A stretch of 64,000 bases of DNA from Verrucomicrobiota bacterium (lineage in GTDB: Bacteria > Verrucomicrobiota > Verrucomicrobiia > Opitutales > Opitutaceae). Below are positions 8,293-17,541 of the stretch, piece by piece. The notes beneath the pieces were generated by a model. That model was not told the origin of the DNA. It saw nothing but the letters and a program-made list of their open reading frames with translations, and did not search any database. Position 1 is the first letter of the stretch. Every line of letters begins with the position of its first letter. The position numbers and the translations under genes were made by a program. Location of the stretch: NCBI GenBank assembly GCA_003641745.1, contig QNAI01000003.1, forward strand, positions 22,836 through 86,835, in the 5' to 3' direction.

Positions 8293-9639
8293 TCAGAAGA
8301 GTGCGGCAAACAGGTTTATCAGGAGTGATTCGCAGAAATGTATAAGGAAAAGCACAGCCAATACGACGGTGACAAGACCCAGTTCTTTCCGTCTCCCTGA
8401 GAAGAGGAGAATGGTCGAATAGGCGATCATGCCGATTCCGATACCGGCACTGATACTGAAAGCCAGAGGCATGACGATGATGGTCAGGACGGCCGGCGCC
8501 ATGGTGCCGAAGTCCTCCAGATCGAGATGGACAACCGACTGCATCATGAAGATGCCCACGATGACGAGGGCGGGTGCCGTCGCCTGGGCCGGAATGGCAA
8601 GGATGACCGGTGTGAAAAACAGAGCCAGGAGAAAGCAAAGGGCCGTAGTGAGTGAGGTCAGGCCGGTCCGGCCGCCGGCCTCAACGCCGGCTGCTGATTC
8701 GATATAGGAGGTCGTGGTGGAGGTTCCAAGCAGGGCACCCACCACCGTGGCGGTCGAGTCGGCCATGAGCGCTCTGCCCACCTTCGGCAGTTTTCCGTTC
8801 CTGTCGAGAAGTCCGGCTCGCTGACAGACCCCGATCAAGGTGCCCACCGTGTCGAACAGATCGACAAAGAGCAGAGTGACGATGATTGGCAACGCCTTGG
8901 TGAAATCGTGAATCAGAAACTCAAAGTCGAGTTTGAACGCTGTTTCGGCGATCGATGGCGGCAACGATACGAGACTTTCAGGCAGCGAAGTGACCTTGTT
9001 TCCGTCGAGGCCCGGAATGATAAGCCCGAGCACCGTAACCAGCAGAATACCCAATATAATCGCGCCCGGGACCTGTCTGGTGATCAGAACGGCAGTCAGA
9101 ATGATACCAGAGAAAACGAGAAGAGCGGGCGGAGCTCCCAGGTCGCCCAACGTAACGAAAGTATTCGGGTCGCCGATGATAATTCCTCCGCTTCTCAGGC
9201 CAAGGAATGCGATGAACAGGCCGATCCCGCAGGTGATGGCAACTTTGAGTTGATTCGGGATGGCATCGACGATTTTCGTCCGGATTCCCGATGCCGAGAG
9301 GGCCATGAAGATGATGCCGTTTACGAACACCAGGCCGAGCGCGGATTGCCAGGCTACGCCCATGCCGAGGCAAACGCTGAAGGCAAAGTAGGCGTTGAGT
9401 CCCATGCCCGGCGCCAGGGCGATGGGGGTGTTGGTCAGAACCGCCATCAAGGCTGTTCCGATTGCGGCGGCGAGAGCGGTGACAGTGACGAGGGCCGCCT
9501 TGTCCATTCCTGCTGCGGCCAGCAGGGTGGGGTTGACCGCCAGGATATAGGACATGGCCGCAAAGGTCGTGAGGCCGGCCTGAGCCTCCCGCCATGGCGT
9601 GGTCTGACGCCGGGACAGCTTGAAAAAGCGTTCGAGCAT
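8293..9639 (-). CDS. NCS2-family nucleobase permease (AzgA-like)
   Basis: 448 residues, about 12 membrane segments. The N-terminus TTFAAMSYILAVNPTLL and the segments NTPIALAPGMGLNAYFAFSV and LLFVDLFDTVGTLIGV are signatures of the adenine/guanine/hypoxanthine (AzgA) branch of the NCS2 family, proton symporters in the inner membrane. The family length is about 430-460, so the gene is complete. It is first in the operon with the cyclohydrolase-like gene (21-base gap) and the SIS gene, which suggests that its imported base is the substrate of that pathway. Exact base specificity cannot be read. Confidence 0.88.
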   Translation of the reverse strand: MLERFFKLSRRQTTPWREAQAGLTTFAAMSYILAVNPTLLAAAGMDKAALVTVTALAAAIGTALMAVLTNTPIALAPGMGLNAYFAFSVCLGMGVAWQSALGLVFVNGIIFMALSASGIRTKIVDAIPNQLKVAITCGIGLFIAFLGLRSGGIIIGDPNTFVTLGDLGAPPALLVFSGIILTAVLITRQVPGAIILGILLVTVLGLIIPGLDGNKVTSLPESLVSLPPSIAETAFKLDFEFLIHDFTKALPIIVTLLFVDLFDTVGTLIGVCQRAGLLDRNGKLPKVGRALMADSTATVVGALLGTSTTTSYIESAAGVEAGGRTGLTSLTTALCFLLALFFTPVILAIPAQATAPALVIVGIFMMQSVVHLDLEDFGTMAPAVLTIIVMPLAFSISAGIGIGMIAYSTILLFSGRRKELGLVTVVLAVLFLIHFCESLLINLFAALF

Positions 9640-9844
9640 GGATTGGGTCTGCGACAGGGTGATGAATCGGATCCGTCCGAGTCAATGAGGTTGCCGGTGC
9701 ATTGCCAAGGATTGAAGGGCGCCTTGATGCATCAGGGTTTCTGTCAGTCTCCAATTTTTCAAAGTGCCCTTCAATGACGTCCGCCCGCTCTGAAGGGCGA
9801 TGTAGTGGCTTGACCTCGGGGCTCCCGTTGCGGCTCAATCAGTC

Positions 9845-10780
9845 TTGTTGGTCGCAAGAATAATTGACAGTCACGTTCATCTCTATCCCGCGGAAGTTTC
9901 CGGGAATCCCGCGACGTGGGCTGCATCGCGGTCGGAGACGCATTGGGGCAAGCTTGTTTCGCCCCGAAACGGGCGGCCCTCGCTCCAGGGGTGGGCGGAT
10001 ATCGACGATCTCCTGCGTGAGATGGACCGCTCCGGAGTCGATCGTGCTGTATTACAGGGATGGTATTGGGAGCATCAGGAAACCTGCGACTGGCAGAATC
10101 AATACTATGCCACCTGCATGAAGGCGCATCCCGATCGCATTTCAGCTTTTGCAACGGTCAAACCGTCTGCCGGCAAAGCTGCCCTGGATGCAATTCGCCG
10201 GGCTCGGGAAGACGGGTTTTCAGGTCTGGGTGAACTCTGCCCTCGGATCCAGGGCGGGGCATTGTCTGATCCGGAGTGGGTCGAGGCGATGACACTGGCG
10301 GCGGAATGTGAGTTGGTTGTCCTGTTCCATGTGGATGAACAGGTGGGTCGCGACCATGCGGGTCGCATGCGGACCGCCCCCGAGGATTTCCAGTGGATTG
10401 CCGAAGCGTGTCCGAATCTGCGAATCATACTTGCTCATTTCGGAGGCGGCCTTGTCTTCCACCGGCTCAACCGGGGAGTCAAAAAGGTTTTCGATCGGAT
10501 CTGGTTTGATACGGCGGCGTCACCTTTGCTTTACGACTCAGCCGTCTATGGAGCCGCGATCGCGTGCGGGGTGGGTGACCGCCTGCTTTTCGGCAGCGAT
10601 TTCCCGCTGATAACCAGGCCGCGTCGATCCAGCCTGCCTGCTGGCGGCTACGATTGGGGCCGGCCCGAGATGGGGTCTCATCTCAACGAGATCCGCGGAT
10701 CAGGACTCAGCGATTCCGATCTGAGCCGGATACTTGCTGGAAACGCCGCCGATCTGTTGGGGCTCCACCTGGGTACATAA
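9845..10780 (+). CDS. Amidohydrolase family 2 protein
   Basis: A TIM-barrel amidohydrolase of about 311 residues. Metal-binding IDSHVHLYP sits at the N-terminus, a conserved LAHFGGG strand near residue 200, and LLFGSDFPL near 250 supplies the last acidic ligand. Relatives are decarboxylases or lactone/amide hydrolases acting on small ring compounds. It is divergent from the permease operon across 205 bases, so shared control and a role in nucleobase breakdown are possible. There is no ATG: the frame opens with TTG at 9845 and again at 9848, and one of these is taken as start. It ends at a clear terminator. Confidence 0.78.
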   Translation: MLVARIIDSHVHLYPAEVSGNPATWAASRSETHWGKLVSPRNGRPSLQGWADIDDLLREMDRSGVDRAVLQGWYWEHQETCDWQNQYYATCMKAHPDRISAFATVKPSAGKAALDAIRRAREDGFSGLGELCPRIQGGALSDPEWVEAMTLAAECELVVLFHVDEQVGRDHAGRMRTAPEDFQWIAEACPNLRIILAHFGGGLVFHRLNRGVKKVFDRIWFDTAASPLLYDSAVYGAAIACGVGDRLLFGSDFPLITRPRRSSLPAGGYDWGRPEMGSHLNEIRGSGLSDSDLSRILAGNAADLLGLHLGT

Positions 10781-10812
10781 CAAGGCCGGGACTCGAAGAT
10801 CCCGGCCTTGTT
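10779..10812. terminator. Bidirectional rho-independent terminator
   Basis: Perfect 13-base arms (AACAAGGCCGGGA and its complement) around an 8-base loop, with A-rich start and T-rich end, so it can serve both the amidohydrolase gene (+) and the TPR gene (-) that converge on it. Confidence 0.85.
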
Positions 10813-10837
10813 TCAATTCAGAAATCGTCAGCCCGAC

Positions 10838-12235
10838 TCAGAGTGCGTCACGCGCATTTCGGATCTGCTGGAGGTAGCGTGCCTTGTTGTCACTCGGGTC
10901 GATGGACATGACTCGCTCCATCAGCGGAACTGCACCGGCGAAATCACCGGTTCCGACCAGCATCTGGGCATGGGCGAGAAGTGCGCGGGCTTCATAATCG
11001 CGGATTTTTGCGGCGCGGTCATAGATAAGCGCGGCCTTGGCGATCAGGTCTTCCTTCTCATCTTCGGTCAGCCCCTCAGCCCGGGAATAGAATCGTGCGA
11101 GCAGGATGAGAGCCTCGCCGTCAAGGGGTTCACGTTCCACGATCTGCTCAAGTACTCCGATCGCATCCATGTGTCGGCCCTTTCCGATGTCGTTTCGGGC
11201 CTGGAGTTTGAGCAGGACAAGATCAATATCGTTGGAAATGTCGGAGTAATTTTCCCGGATCCGATCGATGATCAGTTGGGCTTCATCCAAGGCGCCCCGG
11301 TTGGTCAAAACCTCCGCCGCGCGGAGAGGACGGCTGATATCCTGATCGCGGTCCAGTTTCATGGCACCGAGATAAGCCTCCAAGGCGAGTTCCTTCATGT
11401 TTTCATTCATGTAGATGTCGCCGAGCAGATTGAGGCTTTCACCGGTGGCTTTACCGAGCCGTGTGACGATTTCGTAGTTGGCGGCGGCTTTCTTGGTCTC
11501 GCCCATGCCCAAGTAGGCGTTGGCCTGGACCAGCCAGAGGGCGGAGTCGTCGGGTTTGAGCTTGATCAGGTAATCGAGAATGGCGATGGATTCGTCGAAC
11601 TTCTGTTGCTCCAGCAGGGACCGGGCGAGTCCCAGCTTCCAGTCCTTGGTTTTGGGGGCGAAAACGATCGCGTTCCGGTAGGCTGCTTCAGCGGACAACG
11701 GATCGCTGGCATTGAGGAAACAGAGACCGAGCAGACCATAGATGATTCCGTCCGGATTCCCGAGAGTTATGGTCTTGGCCAGAGGATCGATGGCTTCGGC
11801 AAACTGGCCCTTCTGGACGAGGATGATCCCCAGATTCTTGTGGGCCCGGAGGAAGTCGGATTCCTTCTGGAGGGAGGATCGGTAATAGCGTATGGCGTTA
11901 TCGAGCTCTCCCGTCTCAAAATAGAGATTGCCCAGCGTGAAGTCCAGTGCCGCGCTGGCCTCTGGAGTGACCGATGGGATCAACGTCTGGATGGCGAGTA
12001 CCTTGTTGCCCGTCTTCAGGATCTCGATGAGTTCCTTGAGAATAACCTGCTCTTCGGTCGAGATCTTTGGTTCGACAGGTCCAAGCACACCGTAGGTGCC
12101 CAGGAAGGCGTTGATATTGTCGGGGTCACTCCAGAAGGCCTCGCTCGGATAGCGGAGCTGTCCCATGGCTGCCGTGCCCACGGTTAATGCGAGGAGCGTG
12201 GCCAGGAGCCGATTTGGTTTAATGAATCTGATCAT
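10838..12235 (-). CDS. Secreted TPR-repeat protein of the TonB/ExbB operon
   Basis: About 465 residues. The N-terminus MIRFIKPNRLLATLLALTVGTAAMGQ is a signal peptide, which decides the ATG at 12235 over the earlier start of the open frame at 12415 (that would overlap the exbD gene). The rest is a run of tetratricopeptide repeats, e.g. ALDFTLGNLYFETGELDNAI, HKNLGIILVQKGQFAEAIDP and LLGDIYMNENMKELALEAYL. A TPR protein is the usual last gene of DUF3450-ExbB-ExbD operons and is thought to act in the periplasm with the TonB system. The function is not established. Confidence 0.85.
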   Translation of the reverse strand: MIRFIKPNRLLATLLALTVGTAAMGQLRYPSEAFWSDPDNINAFLGTYGVLGPVEPKISTEEQVILKELIEILKTGNKVLAIQTLIPSVTPEASAALDFTLGNLYFETGELDNAIRYYRSSLQKESDFLRAHKNLGIILVQKGQFAEAIDPLAKTITLGNPDGIIYGLLGLCFLNASDPLSAEAAYRNAIVFAPKTKDWKLGLARSLLEQQKFDESIAILDYLIKLKPDDSALWLVQANAYLGMGETKKAAANYEIVTRLGKATGESLNLLGDIYMNENMKELALEAYLGAMKLDRDQDISRPLRAAEVLTNRGALDEAQLIIDRIRENYSDISNDIDLVLLKLQARNDIGKGRHMDAIGVLEQIVEREPLDGEALILLARFYSRAEGLTEDEKEDLIAKAALIYDRAAKIRDYEARALLAHAQMLVGTGDFAGAVPLMERVMSIDPSDNKARYLQQIRNARDAL

Positions 12236-12317
12236 TACGCGATTTCTGACTTGGGTTATTGGCTGTGATTTTAAGGAATGGAAACGCCCTGGCGATTGAT
12301 GCAGGCTGAGTTCGTAA

Positions 12318-12722
12318 CTAGAGGCGCAGGGCGGAAAGGCTGACTTTGGTCGCTCCCGCAAGTTTTGCTTCGTCGATGGCACGCACCACCAGGCTGCCCG
12401 GCGCGTTTTCATCAATCTGTAGAATGACTGGCATCGCGTCCTTCTGGGTCAGGCGCCGAACGATGGCCCGAACCCCGCCAATCCCGATATCCTTTCCTCC
12501 GTAAACGATACGGGCATTCGAGGTGATGGCGATCAGGATGCTGTTCTTTTCCAGGTTCTCGATCGAGACGGCACGAGGCTTGTTTACTTCCACGCCCGGC
12601 TCTTCAACAAACACCGTGGTGACAATGAAGAAGATCAGGAGGATGAATACCATGTCGATGAGCGGCGAGATATTGATATCCGTCTGCTCTTCGGTGGCGG
12701 TCAGTGAGGATTTGTTCTGCAT
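12318..12722 (-). CDS. ExbD/TolR family biopolymer transport protein (second copy)
   Basis: 134 residues: a short cytoplasmic start, one membrane helix ([19 protein letters not shown]) with the conserved Asp that takes part in proton flow, and a periplasmic domain. It works with the ExbB-like channel upstream to pass proton-motive force to TonB. Its first 45 residues are nearly identical to those of the ExbD encoded just upstream, also at base level, while the periplasmic parts differ: a tandem duplication with the helix kept constant. Confidence 0.93.
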   Translation of the reverse strand: MQNKSSLTATEEQTDINISPLIDMVFILLIFFIVTTVFVEEPGVEVNKPRAVSIENLEKNSILIAITSNARIVYGGKDIGIGGVRAIVRRLTQKDAMPVILQIDENAPGSLVVRAIDEAKLAGATKVSLSALRL

Positions 12723-12754
12723 GGGCGGTGTGCCGTCCTGAAAGGAGGTTTTGG

Positions 12755-13153
12755 CTATTCGCCGGAAAGGCTGATGTTCTGCGCGCCGCCCAGTTTCGAC
12801 TCATCAATCACTCGGACCACGAGACCGGCGAGGGCGCCTTGTTCCACATTGATGATCACCGGCAATTGCTCCCGGGCGTTTTTCTGCCGGACCTTGGCTC
12901 GCACGCCCCCGATTCCCACGTCCTTCTCTTCGTGCAGGACCTGGCCGTTTCCGGTCAGCTGAAATACGATTGTATCCTTGTCGAGATTGTTGGCGGAGAC
13001 GGGCGATGGCTTGTTTACGGCCATCCCTTTCTCCTCCACGAAAACAGTCGTGACGATGAAGAAGATCAGGAGGATGAAGACCATGTCGATCAACGGGGAG
13101 ATGTTGATGTCCGTCATCTCGCTGTCCCCTGCAAAATTGCGACGTACTCTCAT
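12755..13153 (-). CDS. ExbD/TolR family biopolymer transport protein (first copy)
   Basis: 132 residues with the same layout as its neighbour: [16 protein letters not shown] with the membrane Asp, then a periplasmic domain containing [12 protein letters not shown]. The gap to the next gene is 32 bases, enough for translation start only, so no TonB or short ExbB gene is hidden here. Most operons of this kind carry a single ExbD plus TonB. Confidence 0.93.
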   Translation of the reverse strand: MRVRRNFAGDSEMTDINISPLIDMVFILLIFFIVTTVFVEEKGMAVNKPSPVSANNLDKDTIVFQLTGNGQVLHEEKDVGIGGVRAKVRQKNAREQLPVIINVEQGALAGLVVRVIDESKLGGAQNISLSGE

Positions 13154-13214
13154 GACTTGTGAATCTTAACCTTCTCGGGCTCGGCAGTGATGGATTGCTT
13201 GGTCGGTGCGGTTC

Positions 13215-14612
13215 TTATTCCGCCCGCCGGTTGGCGAGCCCGTTGACGAATGCGACTGAGGTCTGTTCCATCTCACTCAGGGTTCCCTTGGCCTTGCGGG
13301 AGAGAAGCGCTCCGGCGAGGAGGGCCGGGATCGCGACATAGAGACCAAACTCCGTCGTAATCAGGGCCTCGGAAATACCCGATGAGAGTGACTTGGCGTC
13401 ACCTGTGCCAAAGACGGTGATCAGCTTGAAGGTCTGGATCATACCGGTAACGGTACCGAGCAGACCGAGCAGCGGAGCGGCGCCGGCAGTCAGCGCGATA
13501 AAGGCCAGCATACGCTCCAGTTTAGGCTGGGTGGCCAGGAGTCGCTCGTAGAGAATCTCCTCGAGCAGTTCCTTTTCTTCGTCGGCGTGATTGACGCCGG
13601 CGACGAGAAGATCGCCGAAGGGACCGGGAACGCTGGAAGCTATGGCCAGAGCCTGGTCCTTTTCACCCCGGTTGAGGTGGTTGAGTATGGTCTGGAGATC
13701 GCCGGTTTTCGGTCGTTTCACCGAGTTGATGTCAAACCACTTGAAGATGGCGACGAGGGTCGCCGCCAAGGCAAGGGTGAGGATGAACCAGATGACCATG
13801 CCGCCTTTGTTGATGTGCTGCCAGAGGGTCTCGGAGGTGAGCTCAATCTTGATCGCGTTGCCGAGAGACGGGTCGACCGGCAGGCGCCCGGATCCGGTGG
13901 TGGCCAGACTGGTAATATCGGAATCGAACTGGGCACCGATATTGAAAATAACCGGAAGATCGCTCTCGGCGTTGGCCTGAAGCTCCGCCAGGCCGGTGTT
14001 GGCGCCATCGGTGCTCGAGAAAACGCCGATCGGGCCGACCAGGGCGTAGGTGCCTTCCTTGAGGATTCCGCCCTCAACGATGCCGTTGCCCTCGAAGCTG
14101 TTCCCACCGATGATGTCCGCCACCCGATCGAGTGATGCCTGGACCAGTTTGACCTGCGCAGCAAATTTCTCGGCTTCGGTGAGATTCACATCGTCGACGG
14201 ATGTCTGGGCAATATGGGCGAGTTCGTCGAATTTCTGGATCTCAGAAACGTGCATCCGGGTTCGGAACGCGCGGATATATTCGGTCAGGAGGCTCCTGAC
14301 GTAGGTGTTCTGCTCCTCGCGGGCCTCGACTTCATCTTCAAGGGCGTTAAGGTCAACCTGGCGATTGTCGCGAACGTTCTCGACCCGAGCGGCTTCCCGA
14401 CGCTTGGCAAGCACCTCGTTTTCGAGACGGTTGAGATCCTTGGATAAAGGAATCTTTTCGTCCGCGATCAAATTGCGCAGAGCGGAGAGTTCTGCCTGGA
14501 CCTCGGTGAGATCCTCAATGGCGGAAGCCGAGGCCTCTTCGAACGTCTGGGCGGTTGAAAAACTGCCGGCGGCAATCGCGGTTACTAGACTGATGAAATT
14601 ACGAATCTTCAT
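13215..14612 (-). CDS. MotA/TolQ/ExbB proton channel protein, long form
   Basis: 465 residues. A signal peptide (ends near AAGSFSTAQ) leads into a long periplasmic coiled-coil (about 25-150) and a beta-rich stretch. Then comes a three-helix ExbB/TolQ channel in the last 200 residues: a first helix with KGGMVIWFILTLALAATLVAIF, and a second pair with TAGAAPLLGLLGTVTGMIQTF and LYVAIPALLAGALL. The long periplasmic extension distinguishes it from ordinary ExbB (about 240 residues) and is typical of the DUF3450-linked form. It lies 24 bases after the DUF3450 gene. Confidence 0.92.
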   Translation of the reverse strand: MKIRNFISLVTAIAAGSFSTAQTFEEASASAIEDLTEVQAELSALRNLIADEKIPLSKDLNRLENEVLAKRREAARVENVRDNRQVDLNALEDEVEAREEQNTYVRSLLTEYIRAFRTRMHVSEIQKFDELAHIAQTSVDDVNLTEAEKFAAQVKLVQASLDRVADIIGGNSFEGNGIVEGGILKEGTYALVGPIGVFSSTDGANTGLAELQANAESDLPVIFNIGAQFDSDITSLATTGSGRLPVDPSLGNAIKIELTSETLWQHINKGGMVIWFILTLALAATLVAIFKWFDINSVKRPKTGDLQTILNHLNRGEKDQALAIASSVPGPFGDLLVAGVNHADEEKELLEEILYERLLATQPKLERMLAFIALTAGAAPLLGLLGTVTGMIQTFKLITVFGTGDAKSLSSGISEALITTEFGLYVAIPALLAGALLSRKAKGTLSEMEQTSVAFVNGLANRRAE

Positions 14613-14636
14613 TGGGTTAAGTCTCGGGTCGGGCCT

Positions 14637-15410
14637 TTAGTTGATTTCGACGGGCAGTGGCACGAACTCGGCCAGCTTTTCGTTTTCATAAATCTTCACG
14701 ACGTTGCGAATGGTGGTGGCGAGATCGTTGCGGATCTCCTCCTTCCAGCCGTCGGCCGTGGGTTTGACGATTCCTGCGTATTGGGCGTTTTCGTCGACGA
14801 AGTAAGCCTGGCCAAGCCCGATATAGACTGTTTTGACCTGCGCCACTTCACCAGACTCGAGGGTCTTCAGCTCGGTCACGATTGTGATCTGCTTATTGAA
14901 CTTTTCGACTTCCTGGAGAATTCCGACGATATTCTGAACGCGTTCACCGAGGGCGACCCGGGTGACCCTGGCTTTCTCGGCTGAAGGCATGCGCTTCACG
15001 AGCTGCTCGATCCGTTTGGTGAGGGCATCCGGGAAGTGTGTGATCAACTCCCGAATCTGCGCCTCCATCTCAGGCATGATATCCTCGACGGCCCGCGAGG
15101 CCGCCTTGAGAACGTCATTCTCCCCGGCCAGCTTCTCTCGCATCTTGTCCGCCTCCGTGGTGTTTTCCTCGGCCTCGAGAATCCGGTCTTCCAGCAGACC
15201 CATTTCAAGACCCAGGACATCGACGGTGTCCGCCATGAGTTCCTTGTCGATTCGCCAGTTGGTTTCCTCCTCGGAGATCAGCTTCCGGAGTTCGACCCAC
15301 TCCTCCAACGCAGTGCGCGTCTCATGGAGATTTGGCCCCTCCGCACGGGAGAACGGGGAGACGATGAGCAGCGGGAGAACTGCCAACTTGATTAAGGTTT
15401 TTTTAGTCAT
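14637..15410 (-). CDS. DUF3450 family periplasmic coiled-coil protein
   Basis: 257 residues with a signal peptide ending FSRA, then long helices (about 30-130) with heptad patterns such as LEEWVELRKLISEEETNWRID, and a C-terminal domain containing VYIGLGQAYFVDEN. This order is diagnostic of DUF3450, a family found at the head of TonB-energising operons with the long ExbB. It is first in the five-gene operon running from here to the TPR gene. Confidence 0.9.
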   Translation of the reverse strand: MTKKTLIKLAVLPLLIVSPFSRAEGPNLHETRTALEEWVELRKLISEEETNWRIDKELMADTVDVLGLEMGLLEDRILEAEENTTEADKMREKLAGENDVLKAASRAVEDIMPEMEAQIRELITHFPDALTKRIEQLVKRMPSAEKARVTRVALGERVQNIVGILQEVEKFNKQITIVTELKTLESGEVAQVKTVYIGLGQAYFVDENAQYAGIVKPTADGWKEEIRNDLATTIRNVVKIYENEKLAEFVPLPVEIN

Positions 15411-15979
15411 CGGTCAGTTGTTTGCGAAAGGGGGAAGATTTATCGCCTTGGAAGCGTTTGGGAAGATGAGGTTGTGCGCCATTTGGTTTTGGGGAGGATC
15501 AAGCGGGTTGTCCTGCTTCCATCTTTCGTGGCACTGTGCGAAGGATGGCCTCGTGTAAAGCGTGATTGTTTGGGCCGATCGACTTCAGGACAAGCCTGAA
15601 TTCGCTGGCATAACGATTTCGACCGAGGGTGAAAGGGGGTTGATCAATACGATTGGATTGTCCAAAATCCGACCAGCCACAGATCCGGCAGAGGATTGGG
15701 ATTTGGTTGAGGGGCCCGAGGCGCTGGACTGAGGGTCTCGCTTGATCAGAACGGATGAGCACGGAGAGAAATTTGGCTCACTGCAAGAATTTTTATGCCA
15801 TCCGGGATTGACTTTTTGCAGTGCGGCCTCCGGAGCCTGTTGGAAACACCTCGCCTCCCTGGCCGTCCAGGTCGGATCAGGTTCGACTTTCCAAGGCGCC
15901 CATCGGTCAGAATACACGCTTGGATCCGCATTTCGCTCGATTCGAACACCAATCCGCGAATTCTGAGCGTATCACACCC
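15411..15979. other. 569-base non-coding interval
   Basis: Divergent region between the DUF3450 operon and the ABC importer. No ORF with a plausible protein, no terminator and no clear promoter. A minus-strand stretch near 15870-15900 resembles the 3' half of a TPP riboswitch by chance and is rejected (see below). Confidence 0.5.
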
Positions 15980-16744
15980 ATGTCCATCCATCCACACGTG
16001 CTGATTGAGGGGTTGTCCAAACGCTACGGCGACGGACCCTCTGTTCTCCATGGGCTGGACCTGGAGGTGTCCGCGGGCGAATTTGTTTCGCTCATCGGTC
16101 CGAGCGGATGCGGCAAGTCGACGATTCTCAAGTTGATTGCCGGACTCAATCCCGTGACAGCCGGTCGGTTGCTCGTGCGGGGGCAGGCGCCCGAGGTGGC
16201 GCGGGACCGGATGGCATTCATCTTTCAGGAACCCACTCTCCTGCCATGGTTGACCGTGATTCGGAATATCGAGATACTTCTGCGGATTCGCAAGGTCCCG
16301 CGGAATCGGTGTCTCAAGATCGCTGACGGGATGTTGGCTCTGGTCCGTCTGAACCATGTGCGCAATCACTATCCGCGTCAGCTTTCCGGCGGCATGAAGA
16401 TGCGGGTATCCATCGCACGGGCCCTCTCCCTCCTGCCGGAGCTTCTCCTGCTCGACGAACCCTTCGGGGCGTTGGACGAGATGACGCGCGACCATCTCAA
16501 TGAGGAACTCCTCGACTTGCGCAAGGACCAGAACTGGACTGCGCTTTTTGTCACCCATTCCGTGCGGGAAGCGGTCTTTCTTTCCAATCGCATCGTGGTC
16601 CTTGCGGCGAATCCCGGGCGCATACACGAAGTGGTCGAGGTGCCGCTGACCTACCCCAGAACCAATGAGACGCGGGACTCGAATGCCTATCTCAGGGTCG
16701 TGTCCGAGGTGTCCCATGTCCTCCGATCGGTCGAAGGCCAATGA
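15980..16744 (+). CDS. ABC importer ATP-binding protein (SsuB/TauB/ThiZ-like)
   Basis: About 254 residues. Walker A GPSGCGKST near residue 42-50, Q-loop FQEPTLLPWLTV, signature LSGGMKMRVSIARAL, Walker B LLLLDEPFGALDE and the H-loop VTHSVREAV. The TLLPW Q-loop and MKMRVSIARA signature are typical of ATPases for nitrate, sulfonate and thiamin-precursor importers. The open frame extends upstream to 15821, but the ATG at 15980 gives the usual family start just before VLIEGLSKRYG. Its TGA overlaps the permease ATG (ATGA). Confidence 0.92.
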   Translation: MSIHPHVLIEGLSKRYGDGPSVLHGLDLEVSAGEFVSLIGPSGCGKSTILKLIAGLNPVTAGRLLVRGQAPEVARDRMAFIFQEPTLLPWLTVIRNIEILLRIRKVPRNRCLKIADGMLALVRLNHVRNHYPRQLSGGMKMRVSIARALSLLPELLLLDEPFGALDEMTRDHLNEELLDLRKDQNWTALFVTHSVREAVFLSNRIVVLAANPGRIHEVVEVPLTYPRTNETRDSNAYLRVVSEVSHVLRSVEGQ

Positions 16745-17541
16745 AACCTCGTGAATATTGGACCTGTGCGCGCTGGTTTCTTCCGGTGTTTTCGGGCGGG
16801 TTGATCGTCCTGGCCTGGTATGCGGTGCGCATACTCGGCGACATCGAGCCCTATGTGCTGCCGACCCCGGGCGAAATTATCAGGGCGGCGGTGGAGGAAC
16901 GGTCCGTCCTGTTCTCTGCGGCCCTGACCACCCTGAAAGGGGCCGTTCTCGGGTTCCTGACCGCCGCCCTGGTGGGGTTTGGGCTGGCCCTGGTCCTGGC
17001 TTACTCGCGGTCTTTCCGTTTTGCCCTCTACCCGCATGTGCTGGTGGTCCAGATGTTTCCGGTCATTGTGCTCGCCCCCATATTTGTACTTTGGGTCGGC
17101 CCCGGACTGCCCAGCGTGGCCCGCATCGCGTTCCTGATCAGTTTCTTCCCAGTCGTCGCCAACGCAACCCAGGGGCTGATTTCAACCGATGCGAATATGG
17201 TCGACCTGTTTCGAATGGCGAACGCATCCCGTCTGCAGGAGATGCTCCTGCTCAGGGTTCCCTTTGCGCTGCCTTTTTATCTGACCGGGTTGCGGATCGC
17301 GGCCAGTCTCGCCATGATCGGCGCCATCGCCGGTGAGTTCTTTGCGGGCAGCTCCGCCGGAGGGACCGGAGGCCTCGGGTTCATGGTCATTATCTATTTT
17401 GCCCAGCTCAAGACAGCGGCCCTTTTTGCCACTGGATTCGTGGCCTGCCTGTGCGGGTTCCTTTTTGTGTCAACCGTCCTGGGTTTGAACTGGCTCCTGC
17501 TGCGCAAATGGCACGATTCCTTCGAACGGACTGATCGGTGA
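16741..17541 (+). CDS. ABC importer permease (SsuC/ThiX-like)
   Basis: 266 residues, six predicted membrane helices. The inner-membrane permease motif lies around IGAIAGEFFAGSSAGGTGGLGF (the EAA loop, near residue 190-215), and LPTPGEIIRA near residue 40 is a hallmark of the SsuC/TauC/ThiX family. Coupled by ATGA overlap to the ATPase gene and by a one-base overlap (TGATG) to the binding-protein gene. Confidence 0.92.
   Translation: MKPREYWTCARWFLPVFSGGLIVLAWYAVRILGDIEPYVLPTPGEIIRAAVEERSVLFSAALTTLKGAVLGFLTAALVGFGLALVLAYSRSFRFALYPHVLVVQMFPVIVLAPIFVLWVGPGLPSVARIAFLISFFPVVANATQGLISTDANMVDLFRMANASRLQEMLLLRVPFALPFYLTGLRIAASLAMIGAIAGEFFAGSSAGGTGGLGFMVIIYFAQLKTAALFATGFVACLCGFLFVSTVLGLNWLLLRKWHDSFERTDR

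Noticed and set aside
10808..12187. 459-codon plus-strand frame across the TPR gene.
   Set aside because: Shadow of the TPR gene; no recognisable family and it starts within the terminator region.
15585..15917. 110-codon minus frame in the gap upstream of the ABC importer.
   Set aside because: Low-complexity translation without domain, not supported by a start signal; likely chance.
15860..15980. Minus-strand sequence with GAACCTGATC and GGCCAGGGAGG resembling the 3' half of a TPP riboswitch.
   Set aside because: No matching 5' half (CTGAGA-type) in the right place, and it is on the strand opposite to the THI5-like importer; the downstream minus gene is DUF3450.
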